Source: Deltaproteobacteria bacterium (GTDB lineage Bacteria > Desulfobacterota > DSM-4660 > Desulfatiglandales > HGW-15). From it: DNA of 49,696 bases. The notes under the pieces were generated by a model. It was not told where the DNA came from and made no database searches. It saw only the letters and a list, made by a program, of their open reading frames with translations. A program made the translations under genes and the position numbers. Each line of letters begins with the position of its first letter. Position 1 is the stretch's first letter. This document shows positions 18,534 to 27,611 of the stretch, one piece after another. The stretch spans positions 1 through 49,696 of the forward strand of contig JAFDJA010000002.1 of the NCBI GenBank assembly GCA_019307745.1, in the 5' to 3' direction.

Positions 18534-19273
18534 ATCCTCTCCTGTATTCCCCTGAAAATCGTTCATTTAGCACAACATCGAAATTATGATTCAGAATTAT
18601 TTAATTATTTCTCCTAATTTGTTACCAGTTTTAATCAGGATGATACATGGGTCCCATTTTTTTCCTTTCCAGATTATCTTGCCCAAATCAGTTGTCCTGA
18701 AATTCTCACATTATTTTTAATTCTGATAACATATTGCTTTTATGATGTAAATAGCTCATTTCAATTTTAGATAAAAAAAATAAGGAAAAAATCTGAAATT
18801 TATCGGCATAAATCCCAATCGGGAGAGACAAATTGGCTGTCTTAGGTGATCATCATGGTCATTTTAAGGAAGTCGACTCCATTGGTTTTTTGGAAGCATG
18901 ATTATGTGATTAAGGAAAAACTTATTTTTGGGCATAAAATCCCGTCCAAGCGGGAACAGACTTCGGAATTATCACTCAGGCAATTAGCAGTTTTGTGCCT
19001 GGCATTTTTTTATCTGTGTTGGCATATAGATTGCAACATAAACCAGGACCAGGAGACTGTTCTGGGAACAACATGTTCTTTATATCCAGGATAGTGACAT
19101 TAAATTAAACTGACTAAAAACCTTTCTTGATGTGTGCAAGCCATGGATTTTAGATTCAGCCAGTTTTGCTGTCTGAAAAAGGATACCAGGATCACAATAA
19201 TTCACATATGCAAATATAACAGGTATACAATTAAAGAAAAGCAGGATTCAAGATAGATTTTTCAGGGAAACAA
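18534..19273. other. Gene-poor AT-rich region upstream of the cheR-like gene
   Basis: No gene is supported. An open frame of 82 codons at 18846-19094 has no recognisable domain and no good ribosome site. A small hairpin (CCCG-TCCAAG-CGGG) sits near 18942-18955. The promoters of ihfA and the cheR-like gene should be here but no clear pair of hexamers was found. Confidence 0.35.
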
Positions 19274-20038
19274 ATGTGGAAAATAAATACAAGACAGTTT
19301 GAAAAACTCAGCAAACTTGTTTATCATGAATGCGGTATCAACCTGCATGATGGCAAACGAGAACTCCTCCAGGCAAGACTTGCAAAAAGATTACGTAATA
19401 CCGGCATCAACTCTATTGACAAGTATATTAAAATCATAGAAAAAGATAGTGATGAGCTGATAAATTTTCTTGATGCAATATCAACTAACCATACCTTTTT
19501 TTTTAGGGAAAAACAGCATTTTGAGGTCCTTCAAAAGGGGCAGGGGAAAATATGGTGCGCTGCATCTTCAAGCGGAGAAGAACCATATTCCATAGCAATA
19601 GACTGTCTTGAAAAGGGATTCAGCCCTGATATTCTTGCAACAGATATCTCAACCCATGTATTGCGGATCGGCACAAGAGGTGTTTATTCATTTGATAGAG
19701 TGAAGCAGACTCCTCCGTATATATTAAAGAAATATTTTCAAAAAGGTCATAAGAAGTGGGATGGTTATCTCAGAGTGAAAGATAACATACGCAGAATGGT
19801 GTTACTTCAGAGATTCAATCTCCTCACCGACCCTCTCCCAACAGGAATATTTGATGTCATCTTTTGCAGAAATGTATTAATATATTTTGACGGTATTACA
19901 AAAACGAAGGTTGTGAACCGATTATGTCAGGTTTTAAAACCAAATGGATATTTTGTAATCGGAGGGGCTGAAAGCCTTAATAATATCAATCACAAGTTGC
20001 AATATGTCAAGCCGAGCATCTATGTGAGAAATTTTTGA
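19274..20038 (+). CDS. cheR: CheR-type protein-glutamate methyltransferase
   Basis: This 254-residue cytoplasmic protein has the CheR layout: an N-terminal helical domain (FEKLSKLVYHECGINLHDGKRELLQARLAKRLR), then the S-adenosylmethionine-binding methyltransferase fold (KIWCAASSSGEEPYSIAI, with AASSSGEEPYS where CheR usually has GCSTGEEPYS; ILATDIS; FDVIFCRNVLIYF). It would methylate glutamates of chemoreceptors. No other chemotaxis gene is nearby, so it may serve a chemosensory-like or surface system. The PilZ gene follows 62 bases downstream. GGG lies ~8 bases before the ATG. Confidence 0.87.
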   Translation: MWKINTRQFEKLSKLVYHECGINLHDGKRELLQARLAKRLRNTGINSIDKYIKIIEKDSDELINFLDAISTNHTFFFREKQHFEVLQKGQGKIWCAASSSGEEPYSIAIDCLEKGFSPDILATDISTHVLRIGTRGVYSFDRVKQTPPYILKKYFQKGHKKWDGYLRVKDNIRRMVLLQRFNLLTDPLPTGIFDVIFCRNVLIYFDGITKTKVVNRLCQVLKPNGYFVIGGAESLNNINHKLQYVKPSIYVRNF

Positions 20039-20100
20039 GTATTATGTTGTCAACATCATCTTTATCGTGAACATTTCCATTCTGCAATAGGAGCTGAAAT

Positions 20101-20469
20101 ATGACAGATGATAAGCGAAAATTCACACGGTTCCCTTTTAATGCAAAAGCGGAATTAATTGTGGAGGATACCAGGTATGAGATTAAGGCGATAAATAATC
20201 TCAGTATTGGAGGATGTCTTCTTTTTGTTACACCAGATCTGAAGTCTGAGACCTTATGCCAGTTGAGGATTCAACTGGGAACCACAGGAAATGATCCGGC
20301 TGTAGAGGTTGAGGGGAGTGTTATCCGCTGTGCGGATTCAGAGGTGGCAATTAAATTCGTACGGATCGATCCTGAAAATCTTTTTCACCTGCATAATATT
20401 GCCCGTTACAACAGTTCTGATCCCGAAAAGACAGAAGAGGAGATCAAGAAGAATCCCGGGATATGTTAG
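20101..20469 (+). CDS. PilZ-domain protein (c-di-GMP binding predicted)
   Basis: This 122-residue protein consists of one PilZ domain. The N-terminal arginine motif appears as KRKFTRFPFNAKAEL, and the second motif as NLSIGGCLLF, matching the (D/N)xSxxG pattern that binds cyclic di-GMP. It would act as a cytoplasmic c-di-GMP effector. GGAGCTGAAAT precedes the ATG. Its position after the cheR-like gene suggests a shared role in motility or surface behaviour; this is inference. Confidence 0.82.
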   Translation: MTDDKRKFTRFPFNAKAELIVEDTRYEIKAINNLSIGGCLLFVTPDLKSETLCQLRIQLGTTGNDPAVEVEGSVIRCADSEVAIKFVRIDPENLFHLHNIARYNSSDPEKTEEEIKKNPGIC

Positions 20470-20826
20470 CCTTTTGTGTTCCATTTGAGCTATACTCCGG
20501 ACAGTGTTGATTTTGAACTGTTTTGGAGTCAGTCTATGACTGTATTCCCTCTTTTTTACATTTCTTTAGGCTCGGCTGGTCATTTACTGCCATGTTTAAT
20601 CCTGTTTGAATTTTTTTTGAGATATCCTATTGACGAAACCGCTCTATTCTAATAAAAATTTGTCTTTTTGTAAGGATCTAACACTTTGAAAAAAAATATT
20701 TATAATCATTTGATAATTAATGTCTGAATCCTGTACCATTTGTCCCGCCATGGGGGCAGGCTGCAGCAGATAAAAAGCGCAGAATCCAGATAACAAATAA
20801 TGTATTACACTTTGTATATATGAATC
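20470..20826. other. Intergenic region between the PilZ gene and hisH
   Basis: Holds the terminator at 20525-20557 and a weak promoter candidate, TTGACG (20630-20635), 17 bases, TAAAAA (20653-20658). The rest is AT-rich with nothing recognisable. Confidence 0.35.
20525..20557 (+). terminator. Rho-independent terminator after the PilZ gene
   Basis: GGAGTCAGTC (20525-20534) pairs with GACTGTATTCC (20538-20548), with one bulged T and a TAT loop, followed by CTCTTTTTT. It lies 55 bases after the PilZ stop. Confidence 0.6.
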
Positions 20827-21468
20827 ATGATAGCAATAATAGATTATAATGCGGGCAATCTTACGAGTGTTAAACGGGCACTTGATTTTCTTGGACAGAA
20901 ATCAGTAATTACCAGTGATTTTTCAACAGTGGTTAATGCTGAGAGAATTATCTTCCCTGGTGTTGGGGCTGCGGGGAGGGCCATTTCTGACCTTCGTCAA
21001 CGAAAACTTGACAGAGCTATTCTTGAAGTCTTTAATTGTGGCAAGCCTATTCTCGGCATATGCCTTGGCACTCAAATTATTATGCAAAGGAGCCAGGAAA
21101 ACAATACTGTATGCCTTGGATTAATAAAAGGCGATGTTAAACTGTTTTCTGAAAATCTTTCAGACGGGCAATGTGGTCGGCTGAAAGTACCCCATATGGG
21201 CTGGAACAGTATTAGATTGAATAAGGCCCATCCCCTTTTTGATGGGGTCGATCCGTCCAGTGAGTTTTATTTTGTTCATTCTTACTATCCAGTGCCTGAT
21301 GAACAAGATAAAATTCTTGGTGAGACCTCATACGGGATTCAATTTGCGTCAGTCCTCATTTCAAAGAATCTGATTGCCATGCAGTTTCATCCTGAAAAGA
21401 GCGGAAGACCAGGCCTGAGGATACTTGATAATTTTTGCAGATGGAATGGAAAAGGTTATGCTGAGTAA
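20827..21468 (+). CDS. hisH: Imidazole glycerol phosphate synthase, glutaminase subunit
   Basis: This 213-residue class I glutamine amidotransferase supplies ammonia to HisF in histidine synthesis. The nucleophile Cys79 lies in GICLGTQ, and the His-Glu pair in QFHPEKSG. Other family marks are [26 protein letters not shown] and YFVHSYYP. The length is normal. No obvious ribosome site precedes the ATG. It overlaps hisF by 11 bases. No other histidine gene is in the window, so the pathway is dispersed. The intact Cys/His/Glu triad contrasts with the amidotransferase-like selenoprotein at the right end. Confidence 0.92.
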   Translation: MIAIIDYNAGNLTSVKRALDFLGQKSVITSDFSTVVNAERIIFPGVGAAGRAISDLRQRKLDRAILEVFNCGKPILGICLGTQIIMQRSQENNTVCLGLIKGDVKLFSENLSDGQCGRLKVPHMGWNSIRLNKAHPLFDGVDPSSEFYFVHSYYPVPDEQDKILGETSYGIQFASVLISKNLIAMQFHPEKSGRPGLRILDNFCRWNGKGYAE

Positions 21469-22237
21469 AAGAATAATACCCTGCCTTGATGTTCGTGACG
21501 GCAAGCTGACAAAAGGGGTTAAGTTCAAAGGAAACGTTGATATAGGTGATCCTGTTGAAACAGCTGCCCGTTATTATGAGGAGGGTGCGGATGAACTGGT
21601 CTTTTATGATATTACAGCATCCCATGAGAAACGGGATATAATGATTGAAACGGTAAGGAAGGTCGCTGAAAGGATATTTATTCCTTTTTCCGTTGGTGGC
21701 GGAATACGTACAGTAGAAGATATGCGTGAAGTGCTTCTGGCAGGGGCTGAAAAGATCAGCATAAATTCAGCTGCGGTAAAAAATCCTGATTTAATTTCCA
21801 TGGGTGCTGAGATCTTTGGCAGCCAATGTATCGTACTGGGTATGGATGTCTTGAGGGTGTCAATATCTGAGAAGATCCCTTCAGGGTATGAGATTGTTAT
21901 CAACGGAGGCAGGGCACATACCGGGATTGATGCTCTTGAATGGGCAAAAAATGGGGAAAACCTCGGAGCTGGAGAGATATGCCTAAATTCTATTGATGCT
22001 GACGGTACCAAAGATGGATATGAGCTTGAGTTAAGCAGATTGATCTCATCCAATGTAAAGATACCGGTTATTGCTTCTGGCGGAGCTGGAACTCCTACAC
22101 ACCTCTTTGATGTTCTCTCAGAGGATAAAGCAGATGCAGCGCTTATTGCGTCTATGACACACTACGGGACATACACTATCAGAGAGATAAAAACCTATCT
22201 CCATGAAAGAAAAATCAAGGTCAGGATGAATTGGTAG
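21458..22237 (+). CDS. hisF: Imidazole glycerol phosphate synthase, cyclase subunit
   Basis: This 259-residue (beta/alpha)8 barrel makes imidazole glycerol phosphate and AICAR from PRFAR and ammonia. [23 protein letters not shown] carries the first catalytic Asp; GMDVLRVS occupies the second Asp region; FSVGGGIRT and IASGGAGT form the phosphate sites; [18 protein letters not shown] is typical. The ATG at 21458 gives the usual family start and has GGAAAAGG just upstream; a longer frame from 21425 is not needed. Translation is probably coupled to hisH. Confidence 0.92.
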   Translation: MLSKRIIPCLDVRDGKLTKGVKFKGNVDIGDPVETAARYYEEGADELVFYDITASHEKRDIMIETVRKVAERIFIPFSVGGGIRTVEDMREVLLAGAEKISINSAAVKNPDLISMGAEIFGSQCIVLGMDVLRVSISEKIPSGYEIVINGGRAHTGIDALEWAKNGENLGAGEICLNSIDADGTKDGYELELSRLISSNVKIPVIASGGAGTPTHLFDVLSEDKADAALIASMTHYGTYTIREIKTYLHERKIKVRMNW

Positions 22238-22869
22238 CTCAGTCAGTATCTAGTAACGGTTTCATCGGTTATCCAAACAGCCGGACATATAAATCCTCCG
22301 GTTTAGTGGTCAATGCATATAACTAATAGCCTCTCGTCGATTTCGTTTGATTTTGTCAGTATCAAGCGGTTGCTATCTGCCGCGGCTTGAAACCGGAAAT
22401 CCGTCCTGTGATCACTGGATGGGACTGAGCTCTGAAGAGTGGAGAAATCGGCAATTCTACTGGCATGGAAGACCTTGTCTCCAAAGGAGAGAAGGAAATC
22501 TTTGCTGTCCTGCCGGGACTAATAACTTTGTCTCCCCCCCCAATCCAGTTTAACGGGAAATGGGATTATGTCACAATAAGGGTCAAACTTCCAATCTTTC
22601 AAGGATTTTCTGCGTCTCATTAACATGCCCGCTGGACAATCTGGATTAAAATGTTTTAAAACACGGACCAGTTTCATAAGCAGTCTATAGTTACAATAAT
22701 ATTTGCATCTTTAAATTATACATGTTAAAATTGCACACTTATTTTGGCCTCTATTTATTTCAGTATCTTTTTAAAGAGATTAATTTTATATGTCCTATTG
22801 ATGTTAATGGAAAGGCTAGAGGCTCAGAAGCTAAAATTGGACATGATCGGATATCAAGGGGGATCAATT
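22238..22869. other. Intergenic region between hisF and the receiver gene
   Basis: Contains the structured RNA candidate at 22398-22567. The remainder is AT-rich. A 68-codon open frame (22347-22553) overlaps the RNA candidate and has no recognisable domain; it is not accepted. Confidence 0.4.
22398..22567 (+). ncRNA. Candidate rod-shaped structured RNA (6S-like shape, unassigned)
   Basis: Four nested helices can be drawn: ACTGGATGGG (22414-22423) with CCCAATCCAGT (22539-22549); GGAGAAA (22441-22447) with TTTGTCTCC (22527-22535); CTGGCA (22460-22465) with TGCCGG (22511-22516); and an apical CCTTGTCTCC (22473-22482) with GGAGAGAAGG (22486-22495) around AAA. An outer AATCC/GGATT pair (22398-22402 with 22563-22567) may extend it. 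The long interrupted rod recalls 6S RNA in outline, but no sequence signature was recognised, and several GGA motifs also allow a Csr-type reading. Strand is assumed. Confidence 0.3.
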
Positions 22870-23238
22870 ATGGCGAAAATACTGATCGTTGATGATGAAG
22901 AACATATCCGTTTTTTATATTCAGAAGAACTGAGTGAGGCTGGCTATGAAGTAATCACTGCTGATAGCGGACTTGGTCTTATTGAAAAGATAGAAAGCGA
23001 AAAGCCTGATTTGGTAGTCCTGGATATAAAAATGGTAGACTATAACGGGCTTGATCTATTGCAGGATATACGCAATAAGTTTTATGATATGCCTGTTGTC
23101 CTTTGTACTGCCTATGATACATTTAAGGAAGATATGAAATCCATTGCAGCTGACTTTTATGTAATTAAGTCATTTGATTTGACAGAGCTTAAAAGCAAGA
23201 TTGTAATGGCGCTGGAGGCAGGGTCAAGCCCAGAATAA
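22870..23238 (+). CDS. Single-domain response regulator (receiver)
   Basis: This 122-residue protein is a lone CheY-like receiver. It has the acidic pair in LIVDDEEH, the phosphorylated Asp in LVVLDIKM (residue ~52), the Thr in VLCTAYD and the Lys in YVIKSFD. There is no output domain, so it would act by protein contact. An upstream frame to 22744 exists, but the ATG at 22870 has AAGGGGG about 8 bases before it and gives the canonical start MAKILIVDD. No kinase is adjacent. A strong terminator follows. Confidence 0.85.
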   Translation: MAKILIVDDEEHIRFLYSEELSEAGYEVITADSGLGLIEKIESEKPDLVVLDIKMVDYNGLDLLQDIRNKFYDMPVVLCTAYDTFKEDMKSIAADFYVIKSFDLTELKSKIVMALEAGSSPE

Positions 23239-23264
23239 AACATTTGATTGAACAAGGCAAGCAT

Positions 23265-23302
23265 CAGGCTAAATCATATGGGTGATTTGGCCTGTTTTAT
23301 TT
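23265..23302 (+). terminator. Rho-independent terminator after the receiver gene
   Basis: A 12-bp stem, CAGGCTAAATCA (23265-23276) with TGATTTGGCCTG (23283-23294), one G-T pair, loop TATGGG, followed by TTTTATTT. It separates the receiver gene from the convergent rlmH. Confidence 0.85.
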
Positions 23303-23325
23303 CAGGAAACAGTAATAGCTGATAT

Positions 23326-23799
23326 CTATTTATGATACTTTGTGCCCTTCATAATAGTAAAGGCTCTGTATATCTGTTCAATAAGAAATAGTCTGCACAT
23401 CTCATGTGGGAAGGTGAGTCTTGAAAGAGAGAGAACATCATCGGCCTGGTCTATAATTCCCCGTGAAAGTCCCAGTGGCCCTCCTATTATAAAGTTGATC
23501 CATCCCCTCTGGCTGGTAGACAATTTTTCCAGCCAGAATGAGAATCCTTCTGAGTCATATTCCCTTCCCAAGGGATCAAGTGCTACCAGATAGTCATGTG
23601 GCACCAGTTTTTTGGTAATTGCAAGTGCCTCTTCAGCAATAATATCCTTTTTAGGCCGTCCTTTTTTTATTTTGGCTGGTTTGACTTCAATCCACTCCAC
23701 TCGGGCATACTTTTTAAGGCGGTCCAGGTAAGTCACCTCCCCGTCACTGAGGAATTTGGCCCTTGTTCGATCAACTACCAGAAATTTGATTTTAAGCAT
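23326..23799 (-). CDS. rlmH: 23S rRNA (pseudouridine-1915-N3)-methyltransferase RlmH
   Basis: This 157-residue SPOUT methyltransferase modifies pseudouridine 1915 in helix 69 of 23S rRNA. The knotted C-terminal half is recognisable: YLVALDPLGREYDSEGFSFWLE, FIIGGPLGLSRGI, and LSRLTFPHEMCRLFLIEQIYRAFTIMKGTKYHK. The N-terminal half is LKIKFLVVDRTRAKFLSDGEVTYLDRLKKY. Its start overlaps the stop of the phosphatase gene by eight bases, so it is the last gene of a coupled three-gene minus-strand operon (thrC, phosphatase, rlmH). Confidence 0.92.
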   Translation of the reverse strand: MLKIKFLVVDRTRAKFLSDGEVTYLDRLKKYARVEWIEVKPAKIKKGRPKKDIIAEEALAITKKLVPHDYLVALDPLGREYDSEGFSFWLEKLSTSQRGWINFIIGGPLGLSRGIIDQADDVLSLSRLTFPHEMCRLFLIEQIYRAFTIMKGTKYHK

Positions 23800-24274
23800 C
23801 TGCCTGGCCGATCCTATCTGAAATAATCTGTTTCAGGAGAGACCGCACTGCCAGAGTAATTTGAGACTGTGCCGCCCGGTAATGATATAATGACTTCCCA
23901 AAAGGATCAAGAATGTCGTCTACAATCTGGCCTGATGATATGTATCGACCAAGGAGATGGATCTTTTCCTTTTCCTCCGGCCATTTTTTTTCAATTGTTT
24001 CCTTATGGCCTTTTTCCATAACCAGGACGATATCTGCCCAATCCACATCCTTTTTTGTGATCATCCGAGCCCTGTGATCATCTGCATATATCCCCATCTT
24101 TTTTAGGAATACCACCATTTCAGGATCACCAGGGGTGTCAGGGTAAGCGGCAACTCCTACGGATGTGACAGCAACATTTTTTACTCCGTTGATGCTCATT
24201 TCATTTTTTAAAAGCCTTTCAGCAAGAAAACTCCTGCTGATGTTTCCTGTGCATACAAAAAGGATATTTATCAT
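23792..24274 (-). CDS. Low-molecular-weight protein-tyrosine phosphatase family protein
   Basis: This 160-residue protein begins ILFVCTGNISRSFLAERLL, containing the CX5R phosphatase loop (CTGNISRS), and carries the general-acid Asp in DDILDPFGKSLYHYR. These are the defining residues of low-molecular-weight tyrosine phosphatases, which can act on bacterial tyrosine kinases or phosphoarginine. It overlaps thrC by four bases (ATGA) and rlmH by eight. The target is not apparent from context. ArsC-type arsenate reductases share the loop, but the DP motif favours the phosphatase. Confidence 0.87.
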   Translation of the reverse strand: MINILFVCTGNISRSFLAERLLKNEMSINGVKNVAVTSVGVAAYPDTPGDPEMVVFLKKMGIYADDHRARMITKKDVDWADIVLVMEKGHKETIEKKWPEEKEKIHLLGRYISSGQIVDDILDPFGKSLYHYRAAQSQITLAVRSLLKQIISDRIGQADA

Positions 24275-25773
24275 TTTGCTTTTAGACCAAGGATGCCGGC
24301 TATTTCAGCTGACATCTCATGAATATATTTCTGCAGCTCCTCGCCTTTAAGTGGTCTGCCACGTTCAGGATAATTCTTCAGGTTTTCAGGCCTGACCAGA
24401 ACTGGGGCGTTTTTAAATTCATTCTTGGGTTTAATCTTGAATTCAGGGGGAAAACTATCTTCGAAGTACATTTCCTGAAATGTCAGGAATTTGAGCATAT
24501 GAGCAGTTGAGTCCAGGATACATGTCTCGTTATTCAGGATAAATCCCTCGGTTTTGGCTTTTTTCAGCCCTGCCAGGGATTCTCCTCCCTGAGTACACAC
24601 AATATTTCCATTCCGGTTGGCAATGATCATAGAATCCATGATATCCTGCTCTGTGACCTGTACTATAAAAATTTTCAAGTCATCAGCTGCATTATTATAC
24701 TCTTGAAATAGTTTGATGACTCTGGGCATGGACACAGGATTCCCTATCATCGCGGCCTGAGCAACACTGGAGTTTACTGTAACCGGTTTGAATCTGCGTT
24801 TGTCCGGGATCGATTCCAGATAATATTTGTAGACCGGATCTGCATGTTCAGACTGTACGCCGATGATCTTGGGCAGACCATCTGTAATCCCGGCCTGGAA
24901 AAACTTTAAAAAACCATTCATTATTGCGGTTATATTTCCAGCATTGCCAATGGGTAATACTATGACTTTATCAGCTACTTCATAATCAAAATCCTGGGAG
25001 ATCTCGTAGGAAAAAGATTCTTGACCAAGGATACGCCAGCTGTTTTTGGAATTAAGTAGGGCAACATGATAATTATCTGCAAGCGCTTCCACAACCTTCA
25101 TGCAGTCATCAAAAACTCCCGGGATTTCAAGCACTTTTGCTCCGCTGCCAAGAGGTTGGGCCAATTGCTGAGGAGTAACTTTGCCATGGGGGAGAAGGAC
25201 CGCTGACTTTACAAGATCCGCAAGATAAGAGGCATAAAGGGCGGCTGATGCAGATGTGTCACCGGTAGAGGCGCATATGGCAAGCAGGTTATCCAGTTTG
25301 TTCTTGCTGGCAAAATAATTAATAAAGCTCAGTGCGCATGCCATGCCCCTATCCTTAAAGGAGGCGCTTGGGTTTAGACCGTCATCCTTATAATAGAAAT
25401 TCAATCCAACCATATCTTTAAGTTGCTCATTTGCCTCTACCATAGGGGTATGCCCCTCACCCAGATAGACAATGTGTTCAATGGGAATCACTGGTGCAAT
25501 AAATTCATAATAGCGGAATATCCCTTTCAGGGGTTGATAGTTAAGCATCCTGCGGTAGTCAAAAACCTTCCGCCATGTTTCTCCGCCAATCTTGCTGAGA
25601 CGATCAAAATTGTTGTCTTGGAGCATAAGTACACTCCCGCAATCTGGACAGGTATAGAGCAGGCGGTCTATGCTTGACTCATTCTTGCATTCCAGACATC
25701 TGTAGGAAATACTACCATCAGATTTGGGTATTAGATACTGTTTTACATCTTCAGGAAATTGATCAATCTTCAT
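24271..25773 (-). CDS. thrC: Threonine synthase
   Basis: This ~500-residue PLP enzyme converts O-phosphohomoserine to threonine. An N-terminal zinc-ribbon (CLEC...CPDCGS) precedes the catalytic part. The PLP lysine is in GLNPSASFKDRGMACALSF, and the phosphate-binding loop in PIGNAGNITAIM. Further marks are GEGHTPMVEA and CASTGDTSASAALYASYLADL. The start is uncertain: the ATG at 25773 follows ACGGG; another ATG is at 25791 and an upstream TTG at 25833. It is the first gene of the overlapping minus-strand operon and is divergent from kdsD. Confidence 0.9.
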   Translation of the reverse strand: MKIDQFPEDVKQYLIPKSDGSISYRCLECKNESSIDRLLYTCPDCGSVLMLQDNNFDRLSKIGGETWRKVFDYRRMLNYQPLKGIFRYYEFIAPVIPIEHIVYLGEGHTPMVEANEQLKDMVGLNFYYKDDGLNPSASFKDRGMACALSFINYFASKNKLDNLLAICASTGDTSASAALYASYLADLVKSAVLLPHGKVTPQQLAQPLGSGAKVLEIPGVFDDCMKVVEALADNYHVALLNSKNSWRILGQESFSYEISQDFDYEVADKVIVLPIGNAGNITAIMNGFLKFFQAGITDGLPKIIGVQSEHADPVYKYYLESIPDKRRFKPVTVNSSVAQAAMIGNPVSMPRVIKLFQEYNNAADDLKIFIVQVTEQDIMDSMIIANRNGNIVCTQGGESLAGLKKAKTEGFILNNETCILDSTAHMLKFLTFQEMYFEDSFPPEFKIKPKNEFKNAPVLVRPENLKNYPERGRPLKGEELQKYIHEMSAEIAGILGLKAK

Positions 25774-25963
25774 TGTTTTACCCGTGGTCATTGAATTTAT
25801 TCTAAGCCTATTACATAATTGTTCGTATTTCAACTTAAAGAATTGGGGGTATATAAATTATATCTTGAGGAGGAAGTCTGAAAATGTTAAATAAGCTAAG
25901 CTGAACAATAAATAATCAATAATTTTTCGATTGGAATCAATAAATATATTCCGGGACAAAAAA

Positions 25964-26950
25964 ATGATAATAGAACAGGCAAAAGATGTTTTGAGGATAG
26001 AGGCTGAGGGAATCATGGATCTTGTGGACCGAATTGGCCCTGAATTCGAAAAGGCGGTTCTGATGATTTTCAAGGCAAAGGGCAGGGTCATACTTACGGG
26101 TATGGGTAAATCTGGAATAATATGTAGAAAAATTTCTGCCACCCTTAATAGTACAGGCACTCCATCTCTTTTTATGCATCCTGCTGAAGCAATCCATGGA
26201 GACCTGGGCATGGTTGCCAAAGATGATATTGTTCTTGCTATTTCAAACAGTGGACAGACACTGGAGATAAACAATCTATTGCCTATACTGAAGAAAATGG
26301 GATCAAAAATCATCGCCTTTACAGGAGATCCTGATTCATCTATGGCAAGGGAGAGCGATATTGTCATTGATGTTTGTGTTGAAAAGGAAGCCTGCCCGAT
26401 GGATATTGTCCCAACTACAAGCACCACCGCGGTACTCGCCATGGGTGACGCCTTGGCTGTTGTGCTGATAAACCTCAGGCGGTTCAATAAAAAGGATTTC
26501 AAGCGATTCCATCCGGGTGGCAGTCTTGGTGAGAGGCTTTCAATAAAGGTCAAGGAAGCAATGATCACAGATGATTATATCCCTATGGTAACCCTTGGTT
26601 CTCAAGTAATAGATGCAATCAAGGAGATGGATTCAAAAAAAATTGGGGCGACTATTATAGTTGATAATGATAAAAGACTGGCCGGGATATTGACAGATGG
26701 GGATCTTAGAAGAGCTCTTATTTTACATGACTCAATTCATTCCCTAAAGGTTGAAGAGATTATGTCTGATTCTCCCAGGACTATAGACGAAGATATGCTA
26801 GCGGCAGAGGCACTTGGTATCATGGAGCTATATGAGATCACCCACCTTATCATTCTCGACAAACAAAAGCGAGTAAATGGTGTAATTCATCTGCATGATT
26901 TGCTGGGACGAAAGGATTTTAAACTGAATGGCGGTTTTATTCGACATTAA
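25964..26950 (+). CDS. kdsD: D-arabinose 5-phosphate isomerase (KdsD/KpsF/GutQ family)
   Basis: This 328-residue protein interconverts ribulose 5-phosphate and arabinose 5-phosphate, the first step to Kdo for lipopolysaccharide. An N-terminal SIS domain carries VILTGMGKSGIICRKISATLNSTGTPSLFMHPAEAIHGDLGM and ISNSGQT, and ends FHPGGSLG. Two CBS domains follow (from ~residue 195). The ATG at 25964 has GGGA upstream and matches the family; a TTG at 25931 would extend it. No kdsA, kdsB or kdsC is nearby. Confidence 0.9.
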   Translation: MIIEQAKDVLRIEAEGIMDLVDRIGPEFEKAVLMIFKAKGRVILTGMGKSGIICRKISATLNSTGTPSLFMHPAEAIHGDLGMVAKDDIVLAISNSGQTLEINNLLPILKKMGSKIIAFTGDPDSSMARESDIVIDVCVEKEACPMDIVPTTSTTAVLAMGDALAVVLINLRRFNKKDFKRFHPGGSLGERLSIKVKEAMITDDYIPMVTLGSQVIDAIKEMDSKKIGATIIVDNDKRLAGILTDGDLRRALILHDSIHSLKVEEIMSDSPRTIDEDMLAAEALGIMELYEITHLIILDKQKRVNGVIHLHDLLGRKDFKLNGGFIRH

Positions 26951-27304
26951 TTGCAGCTGATAAAACATGGTTTTTCGGTTAGCTGATAGAATAGAGCATT
27001 GATATTTTTTTCAAACTAATTTTCATACTTACTTAAAAGCAAATAAATCTTCTTAAGTAGAAGGTTTTCTTGACATTTCCTTTGAAATGGCTTATAAGTT
27101 TTAGTGAATTTTTCGAATCTAGTCAAGATTCCACGGATACAATCATTTAATTTCTATAATTTATAAGGAGTAAATATTATATTCATTGTTCTTTTTTTAA
27201 AAGGCATGTGATATTATATTAAGGAATTAGAACTGCTAGGCAATCATTTCACTGGATAATTTCAAATATTAAGCATATAAAAAACCTGATTTAAGGGAGT
27301 GATT
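26951..27304. other. AT-rich intergenic region upstream of the HU gene
   Basis: No gene seen. It holds the promoter at 27070-27098 and a ~200-base AT-rich leader before the HU start. Confidence 0.4.
27070..27098 (+). promoter_or_regulatory. sigma70-type promoter upstream of the HU and H1-like genes
   Basis: TTGACA (27070-27075) and TATAAG (27093-27098) are separated by 17 bases. The first start codon lies 207 bases downstream, leaving a long AT-rich leader. Confidence 0.6.
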
Positions 27305-27583
27305 ATGAATAGATCAGATTTAATAGAAATATTGAGCAAGGATTCAGGATTAACAAAGAGGATGGCTGAAGAGATCGTAGATTCGGTGTTTAACTCCATG
27401 ACTAACTCCCTTGCCCGGGGTGAAAGGGTTGAAATTAGAGGATTTGGAAATTTCAAAGTCAAGGCTTATGATGGATATACCGGGAGGAATCCCAAGACCG
27501 GAGAACTAATAGAAGTAAAACCAAAGAAAATGCCGTTTTTTAAATGTGGAAAAGAATTGAAAGAGAGAGTCGATCATCTTTAA
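27305..27583 (+). CDS. HU/IHF-family DNA-binding protein, IHF-beta/HU-like
   Basis: This 92-residue protein has the complete HU/IHF pattern: MNRSDLIEILSKDSGLTKRMAEEIVDSVFNSMTNSLARGERVEIRGFGNFKVKAYDGYTGRNPKTGELIEVKPKKMPFFKCGKELKERV, with the DNA-inserting Pro in GRNPKTG. The sequence is nearer IHF beta than HU. It could pair with the IHF-alpha-like protein at 18258-18533. GGGAG lies five bases before the ATG at 27305; a GTG at 27299 overlaps this site and is rejected. The H1-like gene follows 28 bases downstream. Confidence 0.9.
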   Translation: MNRSDLIEILSKDSGLTKRMAEEIVDSVFNSMTNSLARGERVEIRGFGNFKVKAYDGYTGRNPKTGELIEVKPKKMPFFKCGKELKERVDHL

Positions 27584-27611
27584 TCTAAATTTCACTTGAT
27601 AGGAGGTTATT

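Noticed and set aside
18846-19094. 82-codon frame upstream of the cheR-like gene
   Set aside because: No recognisable domain, poor start region and biased hydrophobic composition from AT-rich DNA.
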